64,000 nt of DNA from an uncultured Bacteroides sp. (GTDB lineage Bacteria; Bacteroidota; Bacteroidia; Bacteroidales; Bacteroidaceae): NCBI RefSeq assembly GCF_963677685.1, contig NZ_OY782186.1, forward strand, positions 1,116,001 to 1,180,000, given 5' to 3'. Under the pieces are notes generated by a model that was given only the letters and a program-made list of their open reading frames with translations, was not told where the DNA came from and did not search any database. The position numbers and the translations under genes were made by a program. This document shows positions 6,484 through 16,988 of this stretch, piece by piece. Every line of letters starts with the position of its first letter. Position 1 is the first letter of the stretch.

Positions 6484-7428
6484 TTAAAGCGGTTTAACCG
6501 AGATGCATATATCTACGATAAACTTGTGCTCCGGATGATCCTTGTAATCGTCGTGATACAACTCGTAACAAGGTCGATCATCAGGCTGATAGCCACTTTC
6601 GGTGAGCCATGCGCACATCGTGTTCCATGCCTCTTCAAACTCAGTTTCTTTGATCTCGAAATGTCCCACAGCATACTTGCCACTCCGAACAGTCGACTTG
6701 CCAATTTCTCCTTCCACTTTTACGTCGCCACTGACGATGATACTTGCATCCTGACGCACCTTGTCAATACTTGTGATCGACGGATCGTCATGGTAAACAG
6801 TCACTGTTTTTGTTTCAGCGGTAACCAGTCCCCTGGGAGCTGCCCATCTGAAAAGCTTCTCATAAGCCTGACCGATTGCATTGAACGCCCCCATGTGGCG
6901 ACAATAAATAAGGTTAAGTTCAGGCATTTGTTTGATCTCAATTTTCGTGTCCATAATGATTAATTTATTAAATTCGACACTGCAAAGGTGATCATTAAGT
7001 TGCTGCGGATTTTTGCCGATCTTGCTAATCGGTTTGCAATTCTTGCTATATCTGATTCCGTCTTTGATATATATCGCTTTCTCCTGTGTGCGAAATTCCT
7101 TAGTATTTACGCCGAAATAGCCTTTAAAGGCTCTGCTAAACGAGGATATGTTGACGAATCCGCATTGAAAAGCGACCTCGCTGACAGAAATTTTGGGATT
7201 GTCTTGCAGCAATTGGGCGGCTTTCTCAAGCTTGATGCGCGACACGAAATTATTGGGTGTTTCGCCTACAACGTATGTAAAAATGCGGTGGAAGTGGTAG
7301 GGCGAAAAAGAAGCAATATCGGCCATCGTAGATAGATCTATCTGCTGGTCAATATGCTGGTTGATGTAATCCATCACCCGATTGATTCGGGCAGTATATT
7401 CCTGTTGACTTAGTTCTTTAAGATTCAT
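6484..7428 (-). CDS. AraC-family regulator with GyrI-like effector domain
   Basis: The N-terminal 110 residues form the two helix-turn-helix units of AraC/XylS regulators (VMDYINQHIDQQIDLSTMAD; second unit with VSEVAFQCGFVNISSFSRAF...G). The C-terminal half (about 157-314) is a GyrI/SOUL-like small-molecule-binding domain ending in KFIVDICISVKPL. This arrangement matches Rob/BmrR-type sensors of hydrophobic or toxic compounds. The gene stands alone on the minus strand, 35 bases after the YwqK/TonB gene, so co-transcription with it is possible. The ligand cannot be inferred. Confidence 0.92.
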   Translation of the reverse strand: MNLKELSQQEYTARINRVMDYINQHIDQQIDLSTMADIASFSPYHFHRIFTYVVGETPNNFVSRIKLEKAAQLLQDNPKISVSEVAFQCGFVNISSFSRAFKGYFGVNTKEFRTQEKAIYIKDGIRYSKNCKPISKIGKNPQQLNDHLCSVEFNKLIIMDTKIEIKQMPELNLIYCRHMGAFNAIGQAYEKLFRWAAPRGLVTAETKTVTVYHDDPSITSIDKVRQDASIIVSGDVKVEGEIGKSTVRSGKYAVGHFEIKETEFEEAWNTMCAWLTESGYQPDDRPCYELYHDDYKDHPEHKFIVDICISVKPL

Positions 7429-7463
7429 GAAACGCGTATCGTTGCTTGGTTTTTATTTCTGCA

Positions 7464-8435
7464 TTAGTTTTTGAAAACGACCGGTATCTTGTACTTTTGT
7501 TTTACCGTTCTATTGTGATTTCTGGCAGGTTGCCATCTGGGCGATTTTAGTATAGCCGTCTCTACTTCTTTGTCAAAAGGTTCAGCAAAAGAAGTTATAG
7601 TATATACATTTTCAATATTTCCTTCTTCATTGATTGTGAAAGAGAACTCAACAACTGCTTTGTTTCCATTGGCTATTCTATACTGCTTGGGGAATCGTAC
7701 TTTTCTTTTTATATACTTCATAAGACCTTTTACTCCTCCTTTAAATTGGGCCACCCTGTCATTGTTGGTGGTATCTTTCATCAATTCACCCTGTTCGTTG
7801 AAATACTGCTTGTCTACAAGCTTCGATTGATCGTATTTTTCAATAGCGCTAACCTTTCCATTTCTGTGAAAGAACATCCATTTCCCATCTTGCTTCATGC
7901 CTTTGGAAAAACGACCTGTCGAAGATGGCATGCCGTTGTCGAACCATGAAACCGATACCCCGTTTCCTCCCTCTTGTAATGAGATGGAATCGCGTAGGCA
8001 TCCATTTTCATGCCAAGATAACTTCACTCCAACGATTTTTCCGTCATGATATACCGCTGAATCGGCCATGCAGCCATTGCGATAATAGCTTTTTGCTACT
8101 CCTTCTTTCTTGTTTTGCTTGAATCTTTCAAAATGTAAAGGCATGCCATTAGAATGATAGTAGGCGAAAGAACCATTTTGGATCTTGCATAATGAGTCGG
8201 CATAAAGTCCAGCCATTTGCAGCCTCCTCTCTCTGATATAATAATCTTTTCTGTAATATCCGGAATCTGTTTTAGTAGTTATACTCAAGAATCTCGCTTC
8301 ATTGGGTTGGCATTCTTTCCATTGACGATTATAATATTTCTTTATGTCCTGAGCATTCATTTGTGCGAAAGAGATAAAGAGTAATAGCGCTATAGTGGCT
8401 ACTTTTTTGATAAGGTTCTTGTGTTTATTCATCAC
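7464..8435 (-). CDS. Secreted YwqK-repeat protein with C-terminal TonB domain
   Basis: After a signal peptide (about 1-28; VATIALLLFISFAQMNAQ) the protein carries several YwqK/MORN-like repeats (about 85-220; GSFAYYHSNGMP, GVAKSYYRNGCM, GVKLSWHENGCL, KWMFFHRNGKV). A TonB C-terminal-type domain follows (about 235-323; VEFSFTINEEGNIENV...ILKSPRWQPARN). The two adjacent Met codons at the start are equivalent. The TonB-like tail suggests interaction with an outer-membrane partner, although the fold is also used in non-transport periplasmic proteins. A TATATTTG -7 element on the minus strand (8507-8500) gives a plausible promoter. Confidence 0.85.
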   Translation of the reverse strand: MMNKHKNLIKKVATIALLLFISFAQMNAQDIKKYYNRQWKECQPNEARFLSITTKTDSGYYRKDYYIRERRLQMAGLYADSLCKIQNGSFAYYHSNGMPLHFERFKQNKKEGVAKSYYRNGCMADSAVYHDGKIVGVKLSWHENGCLRDSISLQEGGNGVSVSWFDNGMPSSTGRFSKGMKQDGKWMFFHRNGKVSAIEKYDQSKLVDKQYFNEQGELMKDTTNNDRVAQFKGGVKGLMKYIKRKVRFPKQYRIANGNKAVVEFSFTINEEGNIENVYTITSFAEPFDKEVETAILKSPRWQPARNHNRTVKQKYKIPVVFKN

Positions 8436-8833
8436 TTTTACTTTTTAGTATTTATAAGGCCTATTCAGTTTGGTATCTTCTTTTTATTATAAAATCATTC
8501 AAATATAGTTTGTTTTTTTATTACAAACAAGTGTAGTGAATGTATTTTGCAGACTACTTTTGTATTGTGAAAAAAGAAAGAGCCTTTTGGAGAAAGAGAT
8601 TGAGCCTGAGTGAACAAAATAAGCGGGTGATGTAACAGACGAAGCTTTTTATGTAACCAAAATGCAAGCCATCATCATTGATTAGTAGTATCTTTGCAAA
8701 ACAATGACGAAGATAACGATGTAAAAGACTTCGTACTGTTTTGTTCATTTTCATTGTAAAAACACAGACCGCTGCAATATTACAAATGCTTGCGATTCGT
8801 TTGGACATTAATCTTAATAAATCATATAATAGG
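8436..8833. other. Divergent intergenic region between YwqK/TonB and esterase genes
   Basis: The region is AT-rich and holds two -7 candidates: TATATTTG on the minus strand at 8500-8507 and TATCTTTG on the plus strand at 8689-8696. The plus-strand frame from 8741 to 8833 is an in-frame extension of the esterase without its own coding features. Confidence 0.5.
8689..8696 (+). promoter_or_regulatory. -7 element for carboxylesterase
   Basis: TATCTTTG is an exact match to TAnnTTTG, 138 bases before the chosen start at 8834. No clear -33 TTTG is seen at the expected distance. Confidence 0.5.
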
Positions 8834-10399
8834 ATGAAAAGAATTGTATTTATTATTACTCTGTCAATGATGCTTGTGGCAGCTTTAACCTCTCGTGCGC
8901 AACAAACACGAGTGAAGGTTGAGGGAGGATGGATTCAGGGAGTGGCAACGGATGGAATGGCGGTTTTCAAAGGGATCCCTTTTGCTGCACCTCCTGTTGG
9001 CGATTTGCGTTGGAAAGCTCCTCAGCCTGTTATCCCTTGGGAGGGAGTGAAAGAGACGGCTAAATATGCGCCAGCTCCTATGCAAAGCGGCAATCCGCAG
9101 GCAGGTAAAAGTGAAGATTGCTTGTATCTCAACGTGTGGACGCCTGCAAAATCGGCGAACGAGAAAGTACCAGTGCTTGTTTGGATCTATGGTGGCGGCT
9201 TTAGCTTTGGGGCAACTAGCGAACCGGTTTATGATGGTGTGAAGTTGGCTTCAAAAGGAGTGGTATTGGTTAGTATAGCCTATCGTGTCGGTCAACTGGG
9301 CTTCCTTGCTCATCCTGAACTGAGTGCCGAAAGCCCCGATCATGTTTCAGGCAATTACGGTTTACTCGATCAGATAGCAGGGCTTCGTTGGATAAAGAAT
9401 AACATTGCTGCTTTTGGTGGTGATCCTGATAAAGTGACTATTTTCGGAGAGTCGGCTGGTGGTATCTCTGTGAGCATGCTGTGTGCTTCTCCGTTGGCAA
9501 AAGGTTTGTTTCAAGGTGCTATCTCCGAAAGCGGAGGCTCTTTTGGACCAACTCGCCCAACCACATATCCTGGCGAGAACATGAAGACGTTGAAGCAGGC
9601 TGAGGCTGTTGGCGAAGAGTTTGCCAAAGCACACAATGCTTCATCTATTGGCGAATTGCGTAAGGTGGATGCTGAGAAATTGATCCCTGCCGGATGGGCA
9701 ATGGCTGGTGCATGGCCTATCGTTGATGGTTATGTGATTCCCGGCGATCAATATGAATTGTATAAGGCTGGAAAATATAATGATGTGAATGTACTTATTG
9801 GTTATAACTCTGATGAAGGTGCAAGCTTTCCTCCGGGCCGTACACCACAAGAGTATGCTGCTAGCGTAAAAAAACGCTATGGTAAGTTTGCTGATGCTTT
9901 GATGGCGGCTTATCCTGCTGCTGAAAATTCTGTTCCTAAAACGGCTCGTGATCTCTCTCGTGATGCGGCTTTCGGCTGGCATACATGGACTTGGGCGCGA
10001 CTTCAGTCTGAAACTGGAAAATCGAAGGTATATTATTATTATTTTGATCAACATCCTGACTTTCCGAAGGATTCTCCTCGCTATGGCTACGGTTCTCCAC
10101 ATGGGCAAGAGGTAGTTTACGTTTTTCAGCATTTGAATACTGCAGACCCAAATACTTCTGCTTCAGATCTGAAAACATCCGAGGCTATGGGGATCTATTG
10201 GACGAACTTCGCTAAATATGGAAATCCTAATGGCAAAGGGGTACCTCAATGGCCAGCCTTTAGCGATGCTAATCCGAAGGTGTTATATCTGGGACCTAAT
10301 ATTCATGTGGGACCGGTGCCTAGCGAAAAATCGTTGAAGGTTCTTGATTCCTATTTTGAATGGCGCAGAACTCCCGAAGGAGCAGCTTGGGCTAAATAG
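8834..10399 (+). CDS. Type-B carboxylesterase/lipase, secreted
   Basis: The 521-residue protein has a signal peptide (MKRIVFIITLSMMLVAAL, cleavage near RAQQ) when started at 8834. The longer frame from 8741 would bury it, so I reject that start. Family motifs are GIPFAAPPVGDLRW, SEDCLYLNVW, the oxyanion loop YGGGFSFG, and the nucleophile elbow FGESAGG (S207), with acid E328 (SDEG) and His423 (SPHGQE). It hydrolyses carboxylic esters in the periplasm or outside. In gut Bacteroidetes, such enzymes can deacylate plant or mucin glycans, but no glycan gene is adjacent. A strong terminator follows. Confidence 0.93.
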   Translation: MKRIVFIITLSMMLVAALTSRAQQTRVKVEGGWIQGVATDGMAVFKGIPFAAPPVGDLRWKAPQPVIPWEGVKETAKYAPAPMQSGNPQAGKSEDCLYLNVWTPAKSANEKVPVLVWIYGGGFSFGATSEPVYDGVKLASKGVVLVSIAYRVGQLGFLAHPELSAESPDHVSGNYGLLDQIAGLRWIKNNIAAFGGDPDKVTIFGESAGGISVSMLCASPLAKGLFQGAISESGGSFGPTRPTTYPGENMKTLKQAEAVGEEFAKAHNASSIGELRKVDAEKLIPAGWAMAGAWPIVDGYVIPGDQYELYKAGKYNDVNVLIGYNSDEGASFPPGRTPQEYAASVKKRYGKFADALMAAYPAAENSVPKTARDLSRDAAFGWHTWTWARLQSETGKSKVYYYYFDQHPDFPKDSPRYGYGSPHGQEVVYVFQHLNTADPNTSASDLKTSEAMGIYWTNFAKYGNPNGKGVPQWPAFSDANPKVLYLGPNIHVGPVPSEKSLKVLDSYFEWRRTPEGAAWAK

Positions 10400-10410
10400 T
10401 AAAACAAATG

Positions 10411-10445
10411 ATTCCCTGCATCACAGTGCAGGGAATATTTTTTTA
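10411..10445 (+). terminator. Rho-independent terminator after esterase
   Basis: ATTCCCTGCA / TGCAGGGAAT form a perfect 10-bp stem (10411-10420, 10427-10436) followed by ATTTTTTTA. It probably also separates the convergent AraC gene. Confidence 0.9.
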
Positions 10446-10466
10446 GTCTTTATGATATGAAGAGCA

Positions 10467-11363
10467 TTAGTTGAGATTGCGAAATTCATTAGGCGAGATG
10501 CCTGTGCTTTTTTTAAACATTCTGGTGAAGTGTTGAGGATACTTAAACCCCAATTCATAAGCTACTTCGCTAACGGATTTATTCGTGTCGAGAATTCTCT
10601 CTTTGGCTACATCGATCAACTTTAGCTGGATATGTTCCTTTGGCGATTTTCCAGTCTCTTTTTTGATGAGATCTCCAAAATAATTGGGAGAAAGGTGGAG
10701 CTTTTCAGCACAAAAACCTACTGTTGGCAAACCGGATAAGGAGGGAGTGTTCGATAGGAAATAGTTGTCTAGCAACTTCTCGAATCGGATTAAAATGTCT
10801 TTGTTGATCTTGCTGCGGGTGAGGAACTGGCGATCGTAGAAACGTACGCAATAGTTTAGAAGCAGCTCAATGTTAGTTACAATCAGCTTTTTGCTATGCT
10901 TGTCGATGGCATGCCGTAATTCAAGGTCAATCTTATGCAGACAATCAATCACAATTTGTCGTTCCTGATCCGATAGGTGAAGAGCTTCGTAGGATTCGTA
11001 AGAAAAGAAGCTATAATCTTTGATATGATGCCCGAGCGATGTGCCGTGAATCAAATCGGGATGAAATAACAATGCCCAGCCCTTTGGTTGAATATATTCA
11101 CCGCTTTTTTTCATTTCAATAATTTGCCCAGGCGCAATAAAAACCAAAGTACCTTCCTGATAGTCATAATAATTGCGGCCATATTTTATATCTCCACATT
11201 TGACATCTTTCAAAAATAGGGTATATAATCCCATATATCGGTGCGTTTGATTGACCCGTTGAGCCTTTGAAAAGTCAATAACAGCTACCAACGGATGCAA
11301 GGTTTCTAAGCCCAACATAGTGTTGTATTGAGAAATGTTTTCTATTTTTACGAGCTCGTCCAT
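10467..11363 (-). CDS. AraC-family transcriptional regulator
   Basis: The N-terminal part (about 1-190) is a cupin-like sensor region (EGTLVFIAPGQIIEM), and the C-terminal 100 residues carry the AraC helix-turn-helix pair (VGFCAEKLHLSPNYFGDLIK; SVSEVAYELGFKYPQHFTRMF; GISPNEFRNLN). The open frame extends to 11387, but that upstream part coincides with a TATCTTTG -7 element (11394-11387), so translation must start later: ATG 11363 (MDELVKIENI) or 11375. It is divergent from the aldo/keto reductase gene, which it probably controls. The ligand is unknown. Confidence 0.9.
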   Translation of the reverse strand: MDELVKIENISQYNTMLGLETLHPLVAVIDFSKAQRVNQTHRYMGLYTLFLKDVKCGDIKYGRNYYDYQEGTLVFIAPGQIIEMKKSGEYIQPKGWALLFHPDLIHGTSLGHHIKDYSFFSYESYEALHLSDQERQIVIDCLHKIDLELRHAIDKHSKKLIVTNIELLLNYCVRFYDRQFLTRSKINKDILIRFEKLLDNYFLSNTPSLSGLPTVGFCAEKLHLSPNYFGDLIKKETGKSPKEHIQLKLIDVAKERILDTNKSVSEVAYELGFKYPQHFTRMFKKSTGISPNEFRNLN

Positions 11364-11386
11364 CGTAATTTGCATTAAGTTCTTCA

Positions 11387-11394
11387 CAAAGATA
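11387..11394 (-). promoter_or_regulatory. -7 element for AraC-family gene
   Basis: On the minus strand the bases read TATCTTTG, an exact TAnnTTTG match. It excludes the GTG at 11387 as start. Confidence 0.55.
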
Positions 11395-11492
11395 AAATTC
11401 TTGTTTTAATAATAATCATGATCTTACTCGCTATCCGTAAAATTGGTATGAACAACAGTAATGTGTATAAGTGATGAGCGGGTTTATAGACC

Positions 11493-11500
11493 TAATTTTG
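11493..11500 (+). promoter_or_regulatory. -7 element for aldo/keto reductase
   Basis: TAATTTTG fits TAnnTTTG and lies 31 bases before the ATG at 11532, giving a leader of about 25 bases. Confidence 0.5.
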
Positions 11501-11528
11501 CATTGACAATAAATGATTAAGAAAATAG

Positions 11529-12604
<1,076 letters not shown>

Positions 12605-12700
12605 TTTAATAGATGAGAGAATAGGAGAATGCTCTCCCCAAAAAACTTGATTCTTTTATTCTTTCTAGATATGTGAAGTCTTTTCTGTACAAAGATTCAG

Positions 12701-12752
12701 TGCAAGATGCAAGTCTCTATATGTAGATAGGGTTGCATCTTGCATTTTTTTT
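12701..12752 (+). terminator. Strong hairpin terminator downstream of AKR pseudogene
   Basis: TGCAAGATGCAA (12701-12712) and TTGCATCTTGCA (12733-12744) form a perfect 12-bp stem followed by eight T residues. It presumably ended the ancestral two-reductase operon. Confidence 0.9.
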
Positions 12753-12944
12753 GTTATATATTTTAGAATAATTTGAACTATAGCCAGCAAGCCCTGTGAA
12801 TAGGGATTACCCATCTCTTGATGGTCGGCTTGTGGTAACTCTTTTTTAGCGTAACGATGGTAAATGATGGATGTTATAGTAGTGTGATAAGTATGTAATT
12901 AAAAAATAGTTTAGAATGTTTTTTTAGTGCATTCAGATAATTCT

Positions 12945-12952
12945 TATTTTTG
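12945..12952 (+). promoter_or_regulatory. -7 element for GNAT gene
   Basis: TATTTTTG fits TAnnTTTG; a TTTT lies 19 bases upstream, close to the TTTG -33 box. The ATG is 29 bases downstream. Confidence 0.6.
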
Positions 12953-12980
12953 TAACCGAACTACTTAATATCGAAAGCAT

Positions 12981-13445
12981 ATGAATGCAATAACGACGAA
13001 ACGGACTCAAAGTACAGATGCTTGCTTCAACTCTTTGATAGCACAACTTGACGCTGACTTGAATGCCAGATATGAAAGAGTGCAATCTAAGTATGATCAG
13101 TATAACAAGATTGTTGCGATAGATACTGTCGTTGTAGCTTTTGATGGCGACAAGCCTGTGGGATGTGGATGCTTTAAGGAGTATGATGCTGAATCGGTGG
13201 AGATGAAGCGCATGTTTGTGGCGCCTGACTATAGGGGTAGGAAAATATCGAAACTGATTTTAGAAGAATTAGAAAAGTGGGCAGGAGAGTTGGGCTATTC
13301 TAAAGCGGTTATCGAAACGGGTTATAAACAACATGAAGCAATAGGACTGTATAGCAAGAATGGATATGGCAGGATAGAGAATTACGGTCCGTATAAAGAC
13401 TTTCCAGAAAGTCTTTGTTTTGAGAAATTGATTGCTGTGGTTTAA
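12981..13445 (+). CDS. GNAT-family N-acetyltransferase
   Basis: The 154-residue protein has the GNAT core: a beta strand (VVVAFDGDKPVGCGCFKE), motif A for acetyl-CoA binding (VEMKRMFVAPDYRGRKISK, R-x-x-G-x-x variant RGRKIS) and a C-terminal LYSKNGYGRIENYG motif typical of small-molecule or antibiotic acetyltransferases. The acceptor is unknown. It is monocistronic with its own promoter, 106 bases before the DJ-1/PfpI gene. Confidence 0.9.
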   Translation: MNAITTKRTQSTDACFNSLIAQLDADLNARYERVQSKYDQYNKIVAIDTVVVAFDGDKPVGCGCFKEYDAESVEMKRMFVAPDYRGRKISKLILEELEKWAGELGYSKAVIETGYKQHEAIGLYSKNGYGRIENYGPYKDFPESLCFEKLIAVV

Positions 13446-13551
13446 GTTGGAGGATGAGCATTAATAGGGATCATTTTTGGTGCCACATGCTATGATGCGT
13501 TTTTTATTTCTTTGCGTTGCACGAATATAAATCTTAATAACTTTTCTATAC

Positions 13552-14145
13552 ATGGCTAAAAAAGTCCTTTTGTTTCTTGCTCAAGGTTTTGAAGCTTATG
13601 AAGCGAGTGTGTTTACTGATGTCTTTGGTTGGAGTCGCGAAATCGATTTAGAGCCAGTTGATTTGGTTACTACAGCTTTGCGTCCTACAATAAAGTGTTA
13701 TTGGAATTTAATTGTCAGTCCGCAACTGCCTTTCGAAGAAGTCGATGTGGATGATTATGATGCGCTGGCAATTCCCGGAGGTGCTGGAGAAGCGGGCTTT
13801 TATGAGGATGCTTATGATGAGCGTTTTCTCGATTTGATCAGAGCATTTGATCGAAGAGGCAAGCTGATTGCTTCGATCTGTGTGGGCGCTTTGCCGATAG
13901 CGAAATCGGGAGTGTTAGTTCACAGAAAGGCTACCACATGGGATCTGAACGAGGGTGTGAGGCGAACGCAACTGGCGGATTTTGGGGTAGAGGTGCAAGA
14001 TGAGCAATTGGTGGTAGAGGGCAATATTATCACGTCAACCGGTCCGGCAACGAGCCTCGATGTGGCCTTTAAATTGCTTGAGATGCTTACCAACGCTGAA
14101 AATGTGGATGAAGTGAAAAAGAATATGCGTTTTGTTGCTCGCTGA
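13552..14145 (+). CDS. DJ-1/PfpI-family protein
   Basis: The 197-residue protein has the DJ-1/PfpI fold: start KKVLLFLAQGFEAYEAS (conserved E14), DYDALAIPGG and the nucleophile elbow ASICVGALPIAKSGVL (C110), ending with TSTGPATSLDVAFKLLE. It most resembles ThiJ/DJ-1-type proteins (YajL/PARK7 branch) with proposed protective roles against electrophiles or oxidative stress; deglycase activity is disputed. It has no signal peptide and is cytoplasmic. A hairpin follows downstream. Confidence 0.92.
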   Translation: MAKKVLLFLAQGFEAYEASVFTDVFGWSREIDLEPVDLVTTALRPTIKCYWNLIVSPQLPFEEVDVDDYDALAIPGGAGEAGFYEDAYDERFLDLIRAFDRRGKLIASICVGALPIAKSGVLVHRKATTWDLNEGVRRTQLADFGVEVQDEQLVVEGNIITSTGPATSLDVAFKLLEMLTNAENVDEVKKNMRFVAR

Positions 14146-14191
14146 TCAATCAAATGGGTAAATAATGGGGCTGTTTAATAAATCCCCAAAA

Positions 14192-14232
14192 TAAAAAAGC
14201 ACTCTCGTTGCAGTATCTGAAGCGAGAGTGCT
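14192..14232 (-). terminator. Terminator for the DUF2059/TlpA operon
   Basis: AGCACTCTCG (14198-14207) pairs with CGAGAGTGCT (14223-14232). Read on the minus strand it is followed by TTTTTTATTTT, so it terminates transcripts of the gene ending at 14406. The plus-strand DJ-1 transcript may share the hairpin. Confidence 0.8.
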
Positions 14233-14405
14233 TTCGTAAAAAGAGGACTTTTTAAACAGTCTATCTTGTTTTAAAGGGGAACTTTAATATCCGTTTCGTG
14301 ATGCCTTATTCCATCTTTGATGAATTTCCTCATTGATGAGTAGTCGGCATTCATCGATTTTCTAATTGGCTTCCTAGCTGATGCTTAGCCAATAGAACAA
14401 GCTTT

Positions 14406-16970
14406 TTATTCGTTGATGTATTTCTCAAGAACACTGCGTAGCTTGTCATTTCCATAGACTCTTATTGCAGGATCTATCACTTTACCATCTTTGCCTACAA
14501 GCGTATAGTGGGGTATTCCTGAAATATTAAATTTGACTTTCAGATAATTCCACTCATCACTGGACACGCGATAGTGCTCTCCTTTTATATCGGGAATCAT
14601 GTTTTTCCATATCTCTTCGGGCGATGTCGGGTTGGTGATATACACAAATACAACGTCTTTGCCAGCAAGCTCTTCTTTCAGAGGTTTAATCTTTTTTATT
14701 CCGCTGCGGCAAGGACTGCACCACGTTGCCCAAAAGTCAACATACACCACTTTGCCTGCATATTTCTTGATGATGTTATCAAAAATCTTGTCTGCTTCTG
14801 ATTGAGGTGTTTCGTTCATCACCGAGCCTGTTTTTCTTCTCTTATTTGCTTCTATTTTCGCAATAGTCTGCTGATTGCAATAAGCTATATACTCTGAGAT
14901 GAACGGTGTGCTGATCTGTTGCTGCAAGGCTTTTAGCTTTTTATCGCTAAGAGGCATCGTGTTTTCCACTATCTTGTTACAGTAGCCTTGTGCTAAAATC
15001 AGATCGCAAGAAAAGCCATTTTGTATATTGAATAGTTTCTTTAAACTCTCGTTGCGTGCCTCGTTCGATTTTCTAAGAAAGAAATCTTCCACAAACTGAC
15101 CGTGTTTGTTGTGAAAAGCAGATGTTTTATCATTGATCAAGGCGTAAACCTCTCGCAGTTTCTTTATCGTGTCGAACTCATCTCGCTTTTTCATCGCCCT
15201 CAATAACTCTTCCTCATCCGATGACAATTTTATTTTCTTGTCTTTGAAATACTTTTCTATGATGCTGTTATTGACCGTTGGATTATTCTTGTATATTTCC
15301 TTAAACTCCTTTTGGTATTTGTCGTAAAAGGCTTGCTCTCGTTTGCTGTATTTTTCGGCGTATTCTTTTAATTCCGGACTATTTTGAAGGGAATCAATTT
15401 TTTCTAGCTGACGGATCATCCCTTTTTCCGATTCGGTAAATTCGTAGCCCGACTTCTTCAACTCGCTAATCAAACCTTTTGTGTCAATACTTAATGCGTT
15501 GCCCTTTTGTAAAATTTTTAAGTATTTGAGTCTGTTTATAAATTGTTGATAATCGTTGCTTATTACCGCTAATGGATTATTGGTAGATTCATTATTGATG
15601 AAATCGAAATAATCGGCTGTTAGAGAGTCTGCTTTTACAGCTATGTCTTTTTGAGAGGGTGGAATATTGTTTTTCTTGCGATAGGCATTTTCAAAGGCAA
15701 ATTTATAATCCATCATCTTTACTAAAGTACTATATCTAATGCCTAGTTTCATCACTTGGTATGCCTTTGCTGATATCTTCTCCGTTTTCATGATTGAATC
15801 TAATGTATGCATGCTTTCTGCATCGGATTTCTTCCAATAAGCTTTGTATTGTGTTGGAGACATATCCCTAATATTATTAGGCGTATCTCTGTAGCTAAGT
15901 GCAGGAATTTTCCTTAGTCTGCTAATATCTGAGTTTACTCGGGCGGACTCTCCCATGAAAAGGGTAGACTTTGCATAATCTGACGGATTGATCATTTGAA
16001 AGAGCTTTTTACCAGGCTCAAGCAATACAGAACCGTTATACAGTCTGGAGCGTACCCAGCATACATGTGGGTAGTAGAGAGGCAACTTTATCGAAAAAGT
16101 GCCGTCTGGCGCTATGTTAGTAACATAAGGTTTCTGGTTATCGGCAATGATATCATCAACGCTAATCGATATGGTCTTTATACCAGCTCGCGGAGTATAT
16201 CCTTTTATATATCCGCTATAAGTGGTCGAGTCGGTTTTAAAGATGGGGAGTTTATAAGGTTCGGTGTCTACCGTTCCCTTTCTTTGAGCTTCTTCGGCAT
16301 TTTTGCTATAAGAAGCTAATTGGGAAGATGATTCACCGAACATGCATATTCCCGATTTCTTGATTTTGAAATGTAGGTTGACAGATGTTCCGTCGGTAGC
16401 TGTAAGCTTTACCTCTTTTCCTTTCTTGTAGATTTTATAGCTCCATACCTTGCTTTTATAAACAATATACTTATGCTGAATACTTAATGCCCAATCACCT
16501 GTTGTGGTGCTGAACCAGTCGCCATACAACTCTTTCGGCAGCCGTAGTTCGTTTATTGCAGGTTTCACGGCGATGTCATAGATCAGCCAAGAACCTCTAT
16601 TATTGCCTTCGCTGTAGTCAATATAACTTGTGCCTTGAGGTATAGCAGGAAATATGAGCTTGTAATCTATTCTTCCCGAATCGGGCATGATGTATTTTTG
16701 ATTAAGAGGTATCCCTTCTGCTCTTTTGACATATAAATTCTCATTCCCTCTTATATCTTTAATGTATGTTTTAGAAGGAATTGAGATCCAGACTCCCGCT
16801 CTTGCTATCGTATGAAAGCTAAGAATTGTGGCTGTGTCTGATAGCTCAATGTTAGTTATTTTGACATTTCCGGCATTTGTAAGCCCTGTTTGAGGATGCT
16901 GAATAACTGTTTGAGAGTACGCTATAAGTGAAAATAATAACGAAAGAAAGAGTAATGTGTGTTTTTTCAT
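14406..16970 (-). CDS. Large secreted protein with C-terminal TlpA-like thioredoxin domain
   Basis: The 854-residue protein has a signal peptide (HTLLFLSLLFSLIAYSQ). Its N-terminal 340 residues are predicted beta-rich, with a part like carboxypeptidase-regulatory sheets (SGYIKGYTPRAGIKTISISV). A long helical, Lys/Glu-rich middle (about 360-730) follows, then a thioredoxin domain from about 735 (VVYVDFWATWCSPC, both redox cysteines present; cis-Pro in SGIPHYTLVG). It probably acts in periplasmic disulfide reduction or thiol transfer. It is far longer than usual TlpA proteins. It lies 18 bases after the DUF2059 gene in the same operon. Confidence 0.85.
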   Translation of the reverse strand: MKKHTLLFLSLLFSLIAYSQTVIQHPQTGLTNAGNVKITNIELSDTATILSFHTIARAGVWISIPSKTYIKDIRGNENLYVKRAEGIPLNQKYIMPDSGRIDYKLIFPAIPQGTSYIDYSEGNNRGSWLIYDIAVKPAINELRLPKELYGDWFSTTTGDWALSIQHKYIVYKSKVWSYKIYKKGKEVKLTATDGTSVNLHFKIKKSGICMFGESSSQLASYSKNAEEAQRKGTVDTEPYKLPIFKTDSTTYSGYIKGYTPRAGIKTISISVDDIIADNQKPYVTNIAPDGTFSIKLPLYYPHVCWVRSRLYNGSVLLEPGKKLFQMINPSDYAKSTLFMGESARVNSDISRLRKIPALSYRDTPNNIRDMSPTQYKAYWKKSDAESMHTLDSIMKTEKISAKAYQVMKLGIRYSTLVKMMDYKFAFENAYRKKNNIPPSQKDIAVKADSLTADYFDFINNESTNNPLAVISNDYQQFINRLKYLKILQKGNALSIDTKGLISELKKSGYEFTESEKGMIRQLEKIDSLQNSPELKEYAEKYSKREQAFYDKYQKEFKEIYKNNPTVNNSIIEKYFKDKKIKLSSDEEELLRAMKKRDEFDTIKKLREVYALINDKTSAFHNKHGQFVEDFFLRKSNEARNESLKKLFNIQNGFSCDLILAQGYCNKIVENTMPLSDKKLKALQQQISTPFISEYIAYCNQQTIAKIEANKRRKTGSVMNETPQSEADKIFDNIIKKYAGKVVYVDFWATWCSPCRSGIKKIKPLKEELAGKDVVFVYITNPTSPEEIWKNMIPDIKGEHYRVSSDEWNYLKVKFNISGIPHYTLVGKDGKVIDPAIRVYGNDKLRSVLEKYINE

Positions 16971-16988
16971 GATTTTTTATTCCTGTTT

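Noticed and set aside
9641..10132. 163-codon minus-strand ORF inside the esterase gene
   Set aside because: It overlaps fully a gene with clear catalytic motifs on the other strand and has no domain of its own.
12760..12860. tRNA-like folding near the AKR pseudogene
   Set aside because: CCCTGTGAATAGGG gives a single small stem only; no cloverleaf, acceptor stem or CCA context could be built.
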